Assembly: GCA_964615765.1 (NCBI GenBank) | Contig: CAZTQN010000005.1 | Span: forward strand, 1-64,000 | Origin: CAZTQN01 sp964615765 | Lineage (GTDB): Bacteria > Planctomycetota > Phycisphaerae > Phycisphaerales > UBA1924 | DNA: 64,000 nt | Reading direction: 5' to 3' | Shown: piece by piece, positions 16,352-24,092 of the stretch | Layout of the letters: each line of letters opens with the position of its first letter | Position numbering within the stretch: position 1 is the stretch's first letter | Position numbers and translations under genes: made by a program | Notes under the pieces: generated by a model | The model's database searches: none | What the model saw: only the letters and a program-made list of their open reading frames with translations | Told to the model about the DNA's origin: nothing

Positions 16352-17459
16352 TCACCCACCCCCGCGCGACGGCTTCGGCCGCAGAGACACCTGCCGGGAC
16401 CTTGAGCGGGCCGATTCGCGTTGGAGACATATGAGAATCACGCCAAATGTACCTACCATGAGTGTCGCCAGAATTAGCGAGCAGCTCAGGGTGATGTGAT
16501 ATAATTAGGCACTGATGTTGATGATCGAGAAGCTCCCTCATAGATAGCAGCCACGGCTGAAGCTCGGGAAGACCGACGAAGTTGTCAGGCTCATCGATTA
16601 GCACGGTGCGAGCGGAGCCGGTCTCCAGTGCGGTACGGATCATGTACAGGGCAATGAGCGCCCGTTCACCGTCGGACAGTTCACTGGTCGTCAAATGGAT
16701 CGGCTTCGGGGAGGCATCTGATTCGAAGCGAAGCTGGAGAGCTTTGGCGTTCCCGCCGACATCGACCTGTTTGAATGACCGGAAGTCCGGCCAGATTTGC
16801 CGAAGCGCGTCTCGAAGCGAATCCGTCCAGTCCTGCTCTTGGGCGAGCGAGCGGTACCAAGATGTTAGATTGCTGATCGAAAGGTCGGGTTGGCGGGACT
16901 CGGCCTTACTCTCAGCTTCCATGCTCCTGGGATTTGGTCGAACAATGAGCAGCCGCTCGAACTCTTCCTGGAGCATCTGCAGTGGCGCGATCGCTTTGCC
17001 CTGCGGACGCAGTGCGGCAAGAGCAGCATGGCGCCAATCTAGTGGGAACATGGCGAATCCGCCGTCGGCTCTTGGAAAGCGGACGCCGTTCAGGTCGCGT
17101 TCAAAGAGAACTTGGCCGTCACGCTTGGCCGATTCCTCGACGATTCGCGGCTTCTCCAGATCTGTCGTCTGTTCGACTTGGAGCATGTAATCAAACGTAC
17201 TCCCGTCGATCAAAAAGGATGCTTCGAAGTGCTGTGTGCGGCTGGCAACCCATTTCGTGAGGTCGAGCGACGGGACGTCGAGTTCGCCCTTCCCCCCGAG
17301 CACGGCGTCGCCGGTGCCCAGATTCCGCAGAAGGAGCAAAGCGTCGAAAACGGAGCTTTTGCCAGCGCCGTTCGGCCCGCAGAAGACCGCGAAGGGCTCA
17401 AACTGCGCTTCGAAAGCGACGAGGGAGCGGAAGTTGTTGACGTATAGGCGCTTCAGCAT
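16344..17459 (-). CDS. AAA/ABC-type ATPase, OLD/RloA-like (putative defence)
   Basis: This is a 371-residue SMC/ABC-like ATPase. Walker A GPNGAGKSS (28-36) follows the typical N-terminus MLKRLYVNNFRSL. The signature LSDGE is at 261-265, Walker B TVLIDEP at 285-291 and the switch His in IISHHPELL at 319-327. The organisation matches AAA_21/AAA_15 ATPases. These are frequent in two-gene abortive-infection or restriction-like systems with a TOPRIM or HNH partner, and here the partner is the overlapping gene downstream. No TOPRIM domain is fused to it, unlike OLD or GajA. Composition is lower in GC than the neighbours. The pair lies between queC and queE, so the queuosine operon was probably interrupted by insertion. 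An unrelated housekeeping role cannot be excluded. Confidence 0.78.
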   Translation of the reverse strand: MLKRLYVNNFRSLVAFEAQFEPFAVFCGPNGAGKSSVFDALLLLRNLGTGDAVLGGKGELDVPSLDLTKWVASRTQHFEASFLIDGSTFDYMLQVEQTTDLEKPRIVEESAKRDGQVLFERDLNGVRFPRADGGFAMFPLDWRHAALAALRPQGKAIAPLQMLQEEFERLLIVRPNPRSMEAESKAESRQPDLSISNLTSWYRSLAQEQDWTDSLRDALRQIWPDFRSFKQVDVGGNAKALQLRFESDASPKPIHLTTSELSDGERALIALYMIRTALETGSARTVLIDEPDNFVGLPELQPWLLSMRELLDHQHQCLIISHHPELLANSGDTHGRYIWRDSHMSPTRIGPLKVPAGVSAAEAVARGWVNG

Positions 17460-17531
17460 GGTGAATGGTAAGCGCGAGCCGGGAGTTGGGACGGCTGGTT
17501 TGGACGGGATGGGGGCGGAGTATTCCTCGTC

Positions 17532-18260
17532 TCACGGGTAACGCGTTGGGTCGGGGACGCCGGCGTCTTTGAAGCCTTTGGCGCGGATGAGGCAGGAGTC
17601 GCAGTGGGCGCAGGCGAGGGTGGCGGTGTCTTTGGTGATGGGGTCGTAGCAGGAGTGGGTGAGGGCGAAGTCGACGCCGAGGTCGAGGCCTTTGCGGATG
17701 ATCTGGGGTTTGGAGAGTTGGAGGAGGGGCGTGTGGAGGCGGAAGGCCAGGCCGTCTTCGGCGCCGGACTTGGTGCCGAGGGTGGCGGCGTGGGCGAAGG
17801 CGCGGAGGAAGGGCTCGCGGCAATCGGGGTAGCCGGAGTAATCGACGGCGTTCATGCCGGCGTAGAGGTCGCGGGCGTGGATGGCTTCGGCGTAGGCGGC
17901 GGCGCAGGAGAGGAAGATGAGATTGCGCGCGGGGACGTAGGTTGGCGGGACGACGTGATGGCCCGGGGTGGTGGGGGTGGTGGGGGACTGCGGGCGGTCT
18001 TTGGGGACGGGGATGTCGTCGGCGGTAAGGGCCGAGCCGCCGATGGCGCGGAGGTTGATGGTCAGCGTGCGCCGGTGATCGGGAGGGATGGCGCGGCTAT
18101 CGGCGACGCGGGCGGCGGCGGCGAGTTCGTGACGGTGGCGCTGGCCGTAGTCGAAGGTGAGAACGTGACAGTCGTGCCCGTCGGCTTGAGCGCAGGCAAG
18201 AACGACGGCGGAGTCGAGCCCGCCGGAGAGCAGGACGACCGCGGGCGTGCGGGGAGGCAT
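17532..18260 (-). CDS. queC: 7-cyano-7-deazaguanine synthase QueC
   Basis: This ATP-dependent enzyme converts 7-carboxy-7-deazaguanine to preQ0 in queuosine synthesis. The PP-loop SGGLDS at 12-17 and FDYGQRHRHE bind ATP. Four zinc-ligand cysteines are visible at 204, 217, 220 and 223 (THSCYDP and CAHCDSC). RNLIFLSCAAAYAE and YSGYPDCREPF are family motifs. The length of 242 is normal, with a small Thr/Pro insertion near residues 91-100 encoded by GGTGGTGG-rich DNA. No queD or queF is in the window. The absence of a DpdA-like gene argues against the DNA 7-deazaguanine modification system and for tRNA modification. Confidence 0.95.
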   Translation of the reverse strand: MPPRTPAVVLLSGGLDSAVVLACAQADGHDCHVLTFDYGQRHRHELAAAARVADSRAIPPDHRRTLTINLRAIGGSALTADDIPVPKDRPQSPTTPTTPGHHVVPPTYVPARNLIFLSCAAAYAEAIHARDLYAGMNAVDYSGYPDCREPFLRAFAHAATLGTKSGAEDGLAFRLHTPLLQLSKPQIIRKGLDLGVDFALTHSCYDPITKDTATLACAHCDSCLIRAKGFKDAGVPDPTRYP

Positions 18261-18538
18261 TGGGGAGGGTAGTTGGGGGATGGGCGGGGAGGGGAGGGTG
18301 AGGGGTGAGGGGTGAAGAGGTGATGGGGTGATGGAGTTGATGGAGGTGATGGAGGCGGGGCTTAGGCGGGCGCGTGGGGTAAGTAAGGCGCGGAGGCAGG
18401 ACCCACCCCCTGCCCCCTCCCTCTGGGAGGGGGTGGGGAAGGGAACGCTGCGCGGAGGGGGTTCCCGGCGCGACGGGCATCTGAGTTGTCTTCGTGGACT
18501 CTGTGTCCGCTCTAGGTCTTTGTGGACGGCACGGGCGA
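18261..18538. repeat. Repeat-filled gap with hairpin copy and CTCTGTG module
   Basis: It contains a second exact copy of the 9-bp hairpin seen after ubiA (CCCCCTCCC 18413-18421, TCT loop, GGGAGGGGG 18425-18433). A degenerate GGTGATGGAG heptad-like stretch lies at 18300-18358 and a CTCTGTG...TTTGTGGACGG module at 18484-18532. No gene is seen. Confidence 0.55.
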
Positions 18539-19078
18539 TCAGTCGTCCGGGTCGACTTCCATGTCGCCGAGGGGGCGGAAGGCGGATTCGTAGGCGAGGA
18601 GGCAGGGGGTGATGCGGTCGGCGGCGGCGGGGGTGTTGATGGCGGCGGGCGGGAGGTAGGTGGCGGGGAGGGCTGATCGGAAGGTGAAGAGTTTGTCGTC
18701 GTCGCGGAAGTGCTCGACGGTGAGGCGGAGGCCCTCCACGCCGTGGTCGATGAGTTCTTCTTCGATGAGGTCTTCCATCTTGTCGCCGGTGTGGACGAGG
18801 TCGGCCTCGATGGATTGGCTGAGCCAGCGGGCGGCGGTGACGAGGGCGATCCAGACGCGGCCGGCGTCGATGAAGACGCGGTACTCGGCGGGTTCGGCGC
18901 TGGCAAGGACGGGGCAGATGAGCATGGGGCCGTGACGGGGCGAGGGGTGCACGCCGGCGGACCTGAAAACGTTCGTCTCGGCGACGCGGTTGCGGACCTC
19001 CATGAGGATGTGCGCGAACTCGGGCGGCGTGGCGGAAGAAGCGGTGGACGGGTTGGTGGAGGGGCCCTGGGGGGTCAT
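18539..19078 (-). CDS. Conserved-looking hypothetical protein
   Basis: This 179-residue soluble protein has no recognised domain. A disordered Ser/Thr/Pro start leads to FAHILMEVRNRVAETNVFRS and a core with alternating strands (MLICPVLAS, EYRVFIDAGRVWIALVT). A helix with acidic residues (DKMEDLIEEELIDHG) follows, then GLRLTVEHFRDDDKLFTFRS. It is upstream of queC on the same strand, but the 278-nt repeat-filled gap makes co-transcription uncertain. It lacks the His ligands expected of QueD, so it is not the missing 6-carboxytetrahydropterin synthase. Confidence 0.6.
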   Translation of the reverse strand: MTPQGPSTNPSTASSATPPEFAHILMEVRNRVAETNVFRSAGVHPSPRHGPMLICPVLASAEPAEYRVFIDAGRVWIALVTAARWLSQSIEADLVHTGDKMEDLIEEELIDHGVEGLRLTVEHFRDDDKLFTFRSALPATYLPPAAINTPAAADRITPCLLAYESAFRPLGDMEVDPDD

Positions 19079-19217
19079 GGGGGATGGTAGAAATGGAGCG
19101 GGCGGGGAGCGCGAGGGGGGTTGGTGATTGGGGCGCGGGCCCTGACTTGCTCAGAGCGGTCGTTCGGCGGCACTTCGTGTGCGTGCGATCGGTCGAACAG
19201 ATGGCAGCGCGGTCGTT

Positions 19218-19958
19218 CTACGGCTCAGCGAGCAGCCGTTGCCGAAACCTGAAGCTTCTCATACGGATAACATCAGCGGCCGTTATGGCCGAGTGCAGAA
19301 ACGCCTCGGCCGAATAGTCGTTATGCCAGACAGAATAATTGAGTTTATACGCTTCGCGGTCGATTTCCGCTTGATCTTCTGCATCGATGACCAACATGGG
19401 ATTTTGGCCATGTCGAAGCACAGAGCCAACTTCGGGCAATACCGTGAACGGATCAGCAACGACGATAGCCGCGTCCGGCTCGAACACACAGTGAACAAAA
19501 ATGAGCGCGCCGGGGTCCTTTGCCAGATCACTCTTGCCAGATGGTCGGGAGGAGAACTGGCGAACCAGCCTGAGAAACTGTCTATGGGTTGCCAAGTCAT
19601 TGGCGTCGGAACTCAGATACATCTGACTCGCTTGATCTACCGCACCTTCTTCTGTCGTTATCTTTGCGAGGAAGCCGACTAGAGTGTTGTCTTCAATCCA
19701 GCGGTCAATCACATAGCATCGTCGCCAGTTGTTGCTCACCACGATCGTAAAAATTCGCTCTGGGCGAGATGTGCCTAGCCGCATGAGGACGCTCTCTCGC
19801 TCACGCTCGGACAAGTTAAGCGACTTCTCGCCGAGACCAACGTGACCCGTTGTTGCGCTCAATTCGTGCTGAGCGGTAACGCTATCGGTCGCGTTGCAGG
19901 CCATCAGTTGCAAGGCGACCAGCAACATTGACAACGCCGCGTACTGCTTGACATGCAT
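19218..19958 (-). CDS. Putative lipoprotein, lower-GC
   Basis: This 246-residue protein has a lipoprotein signal peptide: MHVKQ, a hydrophobic core (YAALSMLLVALQLM) and the lipobox Cys in LMACNAT. The mature part includes RIFTIVVSNNWRRCYVIDRW, GALIFVHCVFEPDAAIVVAD and a C-terminal helix ending RFRQRLLAEP. No family is recognised. AGGAGG 6-11 nt before the ATG at 19958 fixes the start. Its codon use is distinctly more A/T-rich than its neighbours and its flanks contain no repeat arrays, so recent acquisition is plausible. Confidence 0.7.
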   Translation of the reverse strand: MHVKQYAALSMLLVALQLMACNATDSVTAQHELSATTGHVGLGEKSLNLSERERESVLMRLGTSRPERIFTIVVSNNWRRCYVIDRWIEDNTLVGFLAKITTEEGAVDQASQMYLSSDANDLATHRQFLRLVRQFSSRPSGKSDLAKDPGALIFVHCVFEPDAAIVVADPFTVLPEVGSVLRHGQNPMLVIDAEDQAEIDREAYKLNYSVWHNDYSAEAFLHSAITAADVIRMRSFRFRQRLLAEP

Positions 19959-20077
19959 GGATTGCCTCCTCCTGCTTGTGCGGGCCCGGATTGGGCTCGG
20001 GCGGCGTCCCTTGGTTTGAATGGGGAGGATGGCCGTCACGCAGGAATGTACGCCTGGGCGCTGCTGCAAGATCCGAG

Positions 20078-20107
20078 CACTGACCCGCTCAGAGCAGCGG
20101 GTCAGTG
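20078..20107. terminator. Perfect 12-bp hairpin between two minus-strand genes
   Basis: CACTGACCCGCT (20078-20089) pairs exactly with AGCGGGTCAGTG (20096-20107) around a CAGAGC loop. It lies about 65 nt beyond the stop of the esterase gene on the minus strand. There is no T-tract on either side, so it may be a factor-dependent terminator, an mRNA 3' stabiliser or a protein-binding palindrome. Confidence 0.5.
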
Positions 20108-20171
20108 GCACGACTTGGTACGAGTTGGCAGCACGGGCACGACGTGGGCCGGCTCCGTACGGCGGACAAAC

Positions 20172-21830
20172 TCAGCGTTGATTCGCCGCGGTGTCGGTGG
20201 GTTCGGTACGGCGGAGGTACCACTCGAGGGCGGCCGCGTCGGCGTCGGTGGTCACGCCGTCGAGGTTGATGTCGCGCGGGGTTTGGTAGAGGGCGTAGAG
20301 GTCGTCGATGGTGACGACGCCGTCGGCGGTGGTGTCGAAGGCGGCGCCGGTGGCGAGGGGGAGCAGCGGGCCCTGGTCCTCGGCGGCGGGGAGGAGGAAG
20401 CGATAGGCGTCGGGGAGGCGGGCGGCCCAGGCGGCTTCGTTGTGCTGTTGGCCTTGGCCGATGACGTGTTTGAGGTCGCCTTCGAGGAGGAAGGGGGTTG
20501 AGCCGCCGGCGCGGGCGGGGTTGATGAGGTTGTCGCGGAGGTTGAGGATGGGCCAGTAGTTGTCGCTGGCGGTGCCGGCGTCGCCGGAGTCGAGGTAGAG
20601 GCGGATGGCGCGTTTGGGTTGAGACTGGACGCGGTTGTAGAAGCCGCTGTTGAAGATCTGGAAGGCGCCGGAGAAGGCGCCGATGCGGGTGAAGGTGGAG
20701 GTGTAGTCCCAGCCCATGTAGAGAGAGATGTGGCCGCCCATGGAGGAGCCGATGGCGGCGGTGTTGGCGGCGTCGGGGAGGGTGCGGTAGCGGGAGTCGA
20801 CGAGGGGTTTGAGTTCTTCGCGGAGGAAGCGGACGTAGTTTGCGCCGTTGCCGCCGGCGTCGGGGGCGGAGTAGTCGCTGAGGCGGTTGGGCCCGTTGTC
20901 GACGCCGACGAGGATGACTTCGCGCATCTGGCCGGCGGCGGTGAGGGAGCCGGCGGTGGTGTGGGCGTTCCAGGTGCCGAAGGGGCCGGCTTCGAAGACG
21001 TTCTGGCCGTCGTGGAGGTAGACGACGGGGTAGCGGCGGGCGGTGTGCTGGTCGTAGCCGCGGGGGAGGATGACGCGGTATTCGCGGGGTTCGGGCTGGC
21101 CGGAGACGGTGAGGAACTGGGAGGCGATGAAGGGGAGGTTGGCGGTGGAGTAGTCGCGGCGCCAGCCGGCGACGGCGGGCGCGGGGACGTAGGAGAAGAG
21201 GTTGCCGTCTTGCACGAAGACGGCGTCGAGGGCGGTGGAATAGACGGCTGAGCCGAAGGGGTCACGCGAAGAGCCGTCGGGCGAGGTGAAGTAGAACTCG
21301 ACGGGTTTTTGGCCGAGGGCGACATCGAGAGCGAGCCAGCGGCGCTCGGCGGGGGAGCGGCCGGGGGCGATCTCGGTCATGTCGACGCGGGTGAAGGTGG
21401 CCGAGCCGGGCGTGCGCCAGTAGAGGACGGGTGGGGTGAAGTCGGAGTGGTAGAGGATGGCTTTTTGGGGGGGGCGGGCGGGGGACGGGGCGGTTGGCGG
21501 GGTGGAGGCGGTGAAGGGGCCGGAGATGAGGAGCTGGTTGGTGGTGTCGGCGCCGCGGCCGGGGCCGTCGTCGCGGCGGTAGAACGAGTAGGTGTAGGTG
21601 GTGCCGGCGGGGAGGCTGAAGGTGGCCTTCCAGATGGGCCACTGGGTGGGCTCGAGTTTGATGGCTTTGCGGATGTCGTTGTTGCCGAGCTCGGGGATGT
21701 TGCCGAGCACGAAGACGGATTGGCCGACGGAGGTGTTGCTGTAGGAGATGGAGAAGGGGACGGGGTGGCGGTCCTGGGCGGAGGCGAGGGCGGCGGGGAG
21801 GAGGGCGAGGAGGAGGAAGAGGCAACGCAT
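20172..21830 (-). CDS. Secreted CBM20-esterase (alpha/beta hydrolase) with dockerin-like tail
   Basis: This 552-residue protein starts with a signal peptide (MRCLFLLLALLPAALASAQ). Residues about 20-125 resemble a starch-binding CBM20 domain (SVFVLGNIPELGNN, then ...IWKATFSLPAG...YTYSFYRR). The catalytic region is an esterase-D-like alpha/beta hydrolase. It has YPVVYLHDGQNVFE, the nucleophile Ser in AIGSSMGGHISLYMGW, and a probable catalytic His in LKHVIGQGQQHNEAAW. The last 60 residues contain two EF-hand-like loops (DTTADGVVTIDDLYALY and DINLDGVTTDADAAALEWYL) like a dockerin, but without the terminal Gly-Cys seen in other proteins here. An extracellular carbohydrate-linked esterase is inferred. 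The start at 21830 is fixed by the signal peptide. Confidence 0.82.
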   Translation of the reverse strand: MRCLFLLLALLPAALASAQDRHPVPFSISYSNTSVGQSVFVLGNIPELGNNDIRKAIKLEPTQWPIWKATFSLPAGTTYTYSFYRRDDGPGRGADTTNQLLISGPFTASTPPTAPSPARPPQKAILYHSDFTPPVLYWRTPGSATFTRVDMTEIAPGRSPAERRWLALDVALGQKPVEFYFTSPDGSSRDPFGSAVYSTALDAVFVQDGNLFSYVPAPAVAGWRRDYSTANLPFIASQFLTVSGQPEPREYRVILPRGYDQHTARRYPVVYLHDGQNVFEAGPFGTWNAHTTAGSLTAAGQMREVILVGVDNGPNRLSDYSAPDAGGNGANYVRFLREELKPLVDSRYRTLPDAANTAAIGSSMGGHISLYMGWDYTSTFTRIGAFSGAFQIFNSGFYNRVQSQPKRAIRLYLDSGDAGTASDNYWPILNLRDNLINPARAGGSTPFLLEGDLKHVIGQGQQHNEAAWAARLPDAYRFLLPAAEDQGPLLPLATGAAFDTTADGVVTIDDLYALYQTPRDINLDGVTTDADAAALEWYLRRTEPTDTAANQR

Positions 21831-21843
21831 GGGGAAGTTTAGG

Positions 21844-22068
21844 GGGAGACGTCCACAGAGGGCTCGGCGGGGGCACGGAGAGCACGGAGGGGGGGCGGGG
21901 GGTGGGGGGTGGGGGGTGGGGAGATTGAACGCGAAGGCGCGAAGGGCTCGAAGAGGGGTGGGGAGGGGAGGGAGGTGGGGGCTGGCGGTTGGGTGCTTTG
22001 GCGCTTTGGCGCTTTGGCAATTTGCCCCTTTGGCAATTTGGCACCTCGCCACTCCGCCACTTCACCCG
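21844..22068. repeat. Ordered intergenic mosaic element, copy A
   Basis: It contains, in order, a GTCCACAGAGGGCTC module (21849-21885), a GGGGTGG heptamer run (21890-21921), the TTGAACGCGAAGGCGCGAAG word (from 21926) and CTTTGGCG/CCACTCCG octamers (22001-22067). The same order, in opposite orientation, is found at 37481-37735 and, without the first module, at 39650-39825. Confidence 0.6.
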
Positions 22069-23273
22069 AGCGCGGTTTTCTTACGTCGTCCGGCGAGATA
22101 ACTTTCCATGATGGTGGCGGAGAGGTCGCCGGCGACGCAGTAGTACGCCGTGCCGCGGGTGAGGCGGGTGAGGCGTTCGACGAAGCCGACCCAGTCCATG
22201 CCTTCGTATTCCTCGACAAGGGCGAAGGTGGCGAGGCGGATGCCGAGTTGTTGGCAGCGGAGGGCTTCGGCGAGGGTGGCGTCGGTGCTGGCGGGGTCGG
22301 GCGGGTAGATGAGGTTGAGGGTTTGGCCGAGGCCTTCTTTGGGGGCGGAGAGGTGGGCGGTGGGCTGGCCGTCGGTGATGATGAAGATTTGTTTGTTGGG
22401 GGCGCCGCGGCGTGCGAGGGTGGTGCGGGCGAGTTGGAGGGCGTGGTGGAGGTTGGTGAAGTGCGGGTGGGTGGTGACGTCGCCGCTTTGGACCTGGTCG
22501 AGCGGGACGCGGACGCGGATGCGGTATTCGCGCGTGGTGATGGGCTTGGGGAGGATGAGCGGGAGGTCGGATTCCTGCAGAGGCTCGGCGATGGAGGCGA
22601 AGCCGATGTAGTCGATGGTGTCGAGCGGGAAGGCGCGGCGGACGAGGGCGCGGAGGCCGAGGGCGACTTTCTTGGCGGCGATGTGCCGGCCGTAACGCAT
22701 CATGGAGCCGGAGAGGTCGATGAGCACGGCGGTGGCGCACTCGGCGGTGGCTTCGAGGTTGTTGAGTTCGAAGTCGTCCTCGCGGAGGTCGATGTGGCGC
22801 GTGCGAGGGTTGGAGGAGGAGGCGGGGGTGCGGGCCTGGCGGGCGAGGGCGTTGCGGAGGGTGTCGTGGAGGGCGATTTCGGAGAGGGGGTCGCCGAACT
22901 GGTAGGGGCGGGTGCCGTCGGCGCGTTCCCCGCCGGGGCCGAGGGTGCGGGGCATGTGGGTGGCGTGGCCGTCGCGGACGCCGGGGCGGAGGCCCTTGAA
23001 GATTTCGAGCAGGGCGCGATGTTCGAGGCCTTGGACGAGGCGTGGGGTGGGGCGGAGGCGGCCTTCGGCGTCGCGTTCGAGGAGGCCGGCGTCGAGCATT
23101 TGCGCGACGAGGTCAGCGAGTTGTTCGTTGATGTCTTCGGGGTCCTGGCTAAGGGCGTCGAGGCCGGCCTCGCCGTAGGCGAGGAGGAAGTTGAGCATGG
23201 CCGGAGGTGCGAAGAGATCGTCGGGAGACTGGAAGGGGGAATCGTCGCCGTGCTGGCCGTAACGGATTTTCAT
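22062..23273 (-). CDS. VWA-domain protein
   Basis: This 403-residue cytosolic protein has a von Willebrand factor A domain in its C-terminal half. The MIDAS metal site appears as VLIDLSGSM, followed by KVALGLRALVRR, and IFIITDGQPTAHL marks the later strand. The N-terminal half (MKIRYGQHGDDSPFQSPDDL, QDPEDINEQLADLVAQMLDAGLL) is helical. Family members of this layout are often partners of MoxR-type ATPases, and none is adjacent here. The ATG at 23273 is chosen from where protein-like sequence begins. The frame stays open upstream only across the 3' end of the next gene. The C-terminus abuts the octamer repeats at 22062. Confidence 0.8.
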   Translation of the reverse strand: MKIRYGQHGDDSPFQSPDDLFAPPAMLNFLLAYGEAGLDALSQDPEDINEQLADLVAQMLDAGLLERDAEGRLRPTPRLVQGLEHRALLEIFKGLRPGVRDGHATHMPRTLGPGGERADGTRPYQFGDPLSEIALHDTLRNALARQARTPASSSNPRTRHIDLREDDFELNNLEATAECATAVLIDLSGSMMRYGRHIAAKKVALGLRALVRRAFPLDTIDYIGFASIAEPLQESDLPLILPKPITTREYRIRVRVPLDQVQSGDVTTHPHFTNLHHALQLARTTLARRGAPNKQIFIITDGQPTAHLSAPKEGLGQTLNLIYPPDPASTDATLAEALRCQQLGIRLATFALVEEYEGMDWVGFVERLTRLTRGTAYYCVAGDLSATIMESYLAGRRKKTALG

Positions 23274-23322
23274 GGGTCGGCTCGGGGCAGGTCGGCTCGG
23301 GGCGAGTGGGTGAGAGCGCCGG

Positions 23323-23685
23323 TCAATCGCGCTTTGGCGCGGGGTGTCGTGGGACGACGTGGACGGTTGGGATCGGCGCCGGGGGTCGGGCGGGAGCGGA
23401 AGGTGCTGGGGGTGCGGGGGGTGTGGGGGGTTGGGCTTCGGCGGCGGCGCCGAGGGTGTGCTGTGTGTGTTCGTGGGCGATGCCCGGGTGGACGCCCCAG
23501 CGGATGCGATACCACACGCGTTCGTGGAGGTAGTAGAGGATGATTTTGACCACGGTGTCGGCGATACCGACGCCGGCGGCGATGTCGAGCCGGCCGCTGA
23601 AGAGGTAGGCGATGGCGGCGGTGGCGAGGGAGCCGAAGACTCGGTAGGAGACGGCCTTGGCGAGGTGTCGCTTGCGTTCGACCAT
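23323..23685 (-). CDS. DUF2061 membrane protein
   Basis: This is a 120-residue protein. The first 65 residues fit DUF2061: a basic start (MVERKRHLAKAVSYRVFGSL), two hydrophobic segments (ATAAIAYLFSGRLDIAAGV and DTVVKIILYYLHERVW) and the closing WYRIRWG. The remaining tail is a Pro/Ala-rich disordered extension. Function is unknown, and the family consists of small inner-membrane proteins. It lies 49 nt upstream of the VWA gene on the same strand and may be co-transcribed. Confidence 0.8.
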   Translation of the reverse strand: MVERKRHLAKAVSYRVFGSLATAAIAYLFSGRLDIAAGVGIADTVVKIILYYLHERVWYRIRWGVHPGIAHEHTQHTLGAAAEAQPPTPPAPPAPSAPARPPAPIPTVHVVPRHPAPKRD

Positions 23686-23836
23686 CGGCGGAGGGTTCTC
23701 GGACGCCGCGGGGGTGAGACGCCGGGGTTGGGCGGCGGGCGGAGACCCCCCACTGCTGAGGGGGATCGGCGCGGGCCGCCCGGGCGCGGAGAGCGCGGGG
23801 CGGGGTGAGGATCGGGGCGCGGGGCCGCGATCAGAA

Positions 23837-23918
23837 TGCCCAGGAGAGGATTCGAACCTCCATGCCTTGCGGCGCTACCACCTCAAGGTAGTGCGTCTGC
23901 CAGTTTCGCCACCTGGGC
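23837..23918 (-). tRNA. tRNA-Leu (anticodon GAG)
   Basis: The gene reads GCCCAGG at its 5' end and pairs with CCTGGGC before the discriminator A, giving a perfect 7-bp acceptor stem. The anticodon stem CTACC/GGTAG encloses the loop TTGAGGT, giving anticodon GAG. The long variable arm expected of leucine tRNA (GCGCCGCAAGGCAT) and the T-loop GTTCGAATC are present. CCA is not encoded. At 82 nt it is complete. Confidence 0.94.
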
Positions 23919-23925
23919 GGGCTTG

Positions 23926-23959
23926 TGTCCCCGGGGTCGGACGAGCCGTCCGGGGGGAC
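23926..23959. other. Nested inverted repeat between tRNA-Leu and cheB
   Basis: CGGACG (23938-23943) pairs with CGTCCG (23947-23952) around AGC, and outer GTCCCC/GGGGAC words flank it. It sits just 5' of the divergently transcribed tRNA gene and 130 nt before cheB. It may be a regulatory palindrome, and the evidence is only the symmetry. Confidence 0.3.
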
Positions 23960-24092
23960 GAGTGTACGACGCGCGGGGGCGGGGGGTAAAGGGGCGGGCG
24001 AGGTTGGCGGGGTCAATCGAGGGCGTCGGCGGGTCGATAGTCCGGAAGGGCGGGCTGTGGATGTTTGGTTGGGGGAGGGGTGCGAGGCACGC

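Noticed and set aside
14949..18260. 7-deazaguanine DNA-modification (Dpd) island
   Set aside because: queE and queC are typical tRNA-queuosine enzymes. No dpdA-like transglycosylase, dpd helicase or nuclease, queD or folE is present, and the neighbouring ATPase-TOPRIM pair does not match Dpd proteins I know.
18539..19078. Missing queD (6-carboxytetrahydropterin synthase)
   Set aside because: It is near queC but lacks the expected zinc-binding His and catalytic Cys pattern and has a different size and composition.
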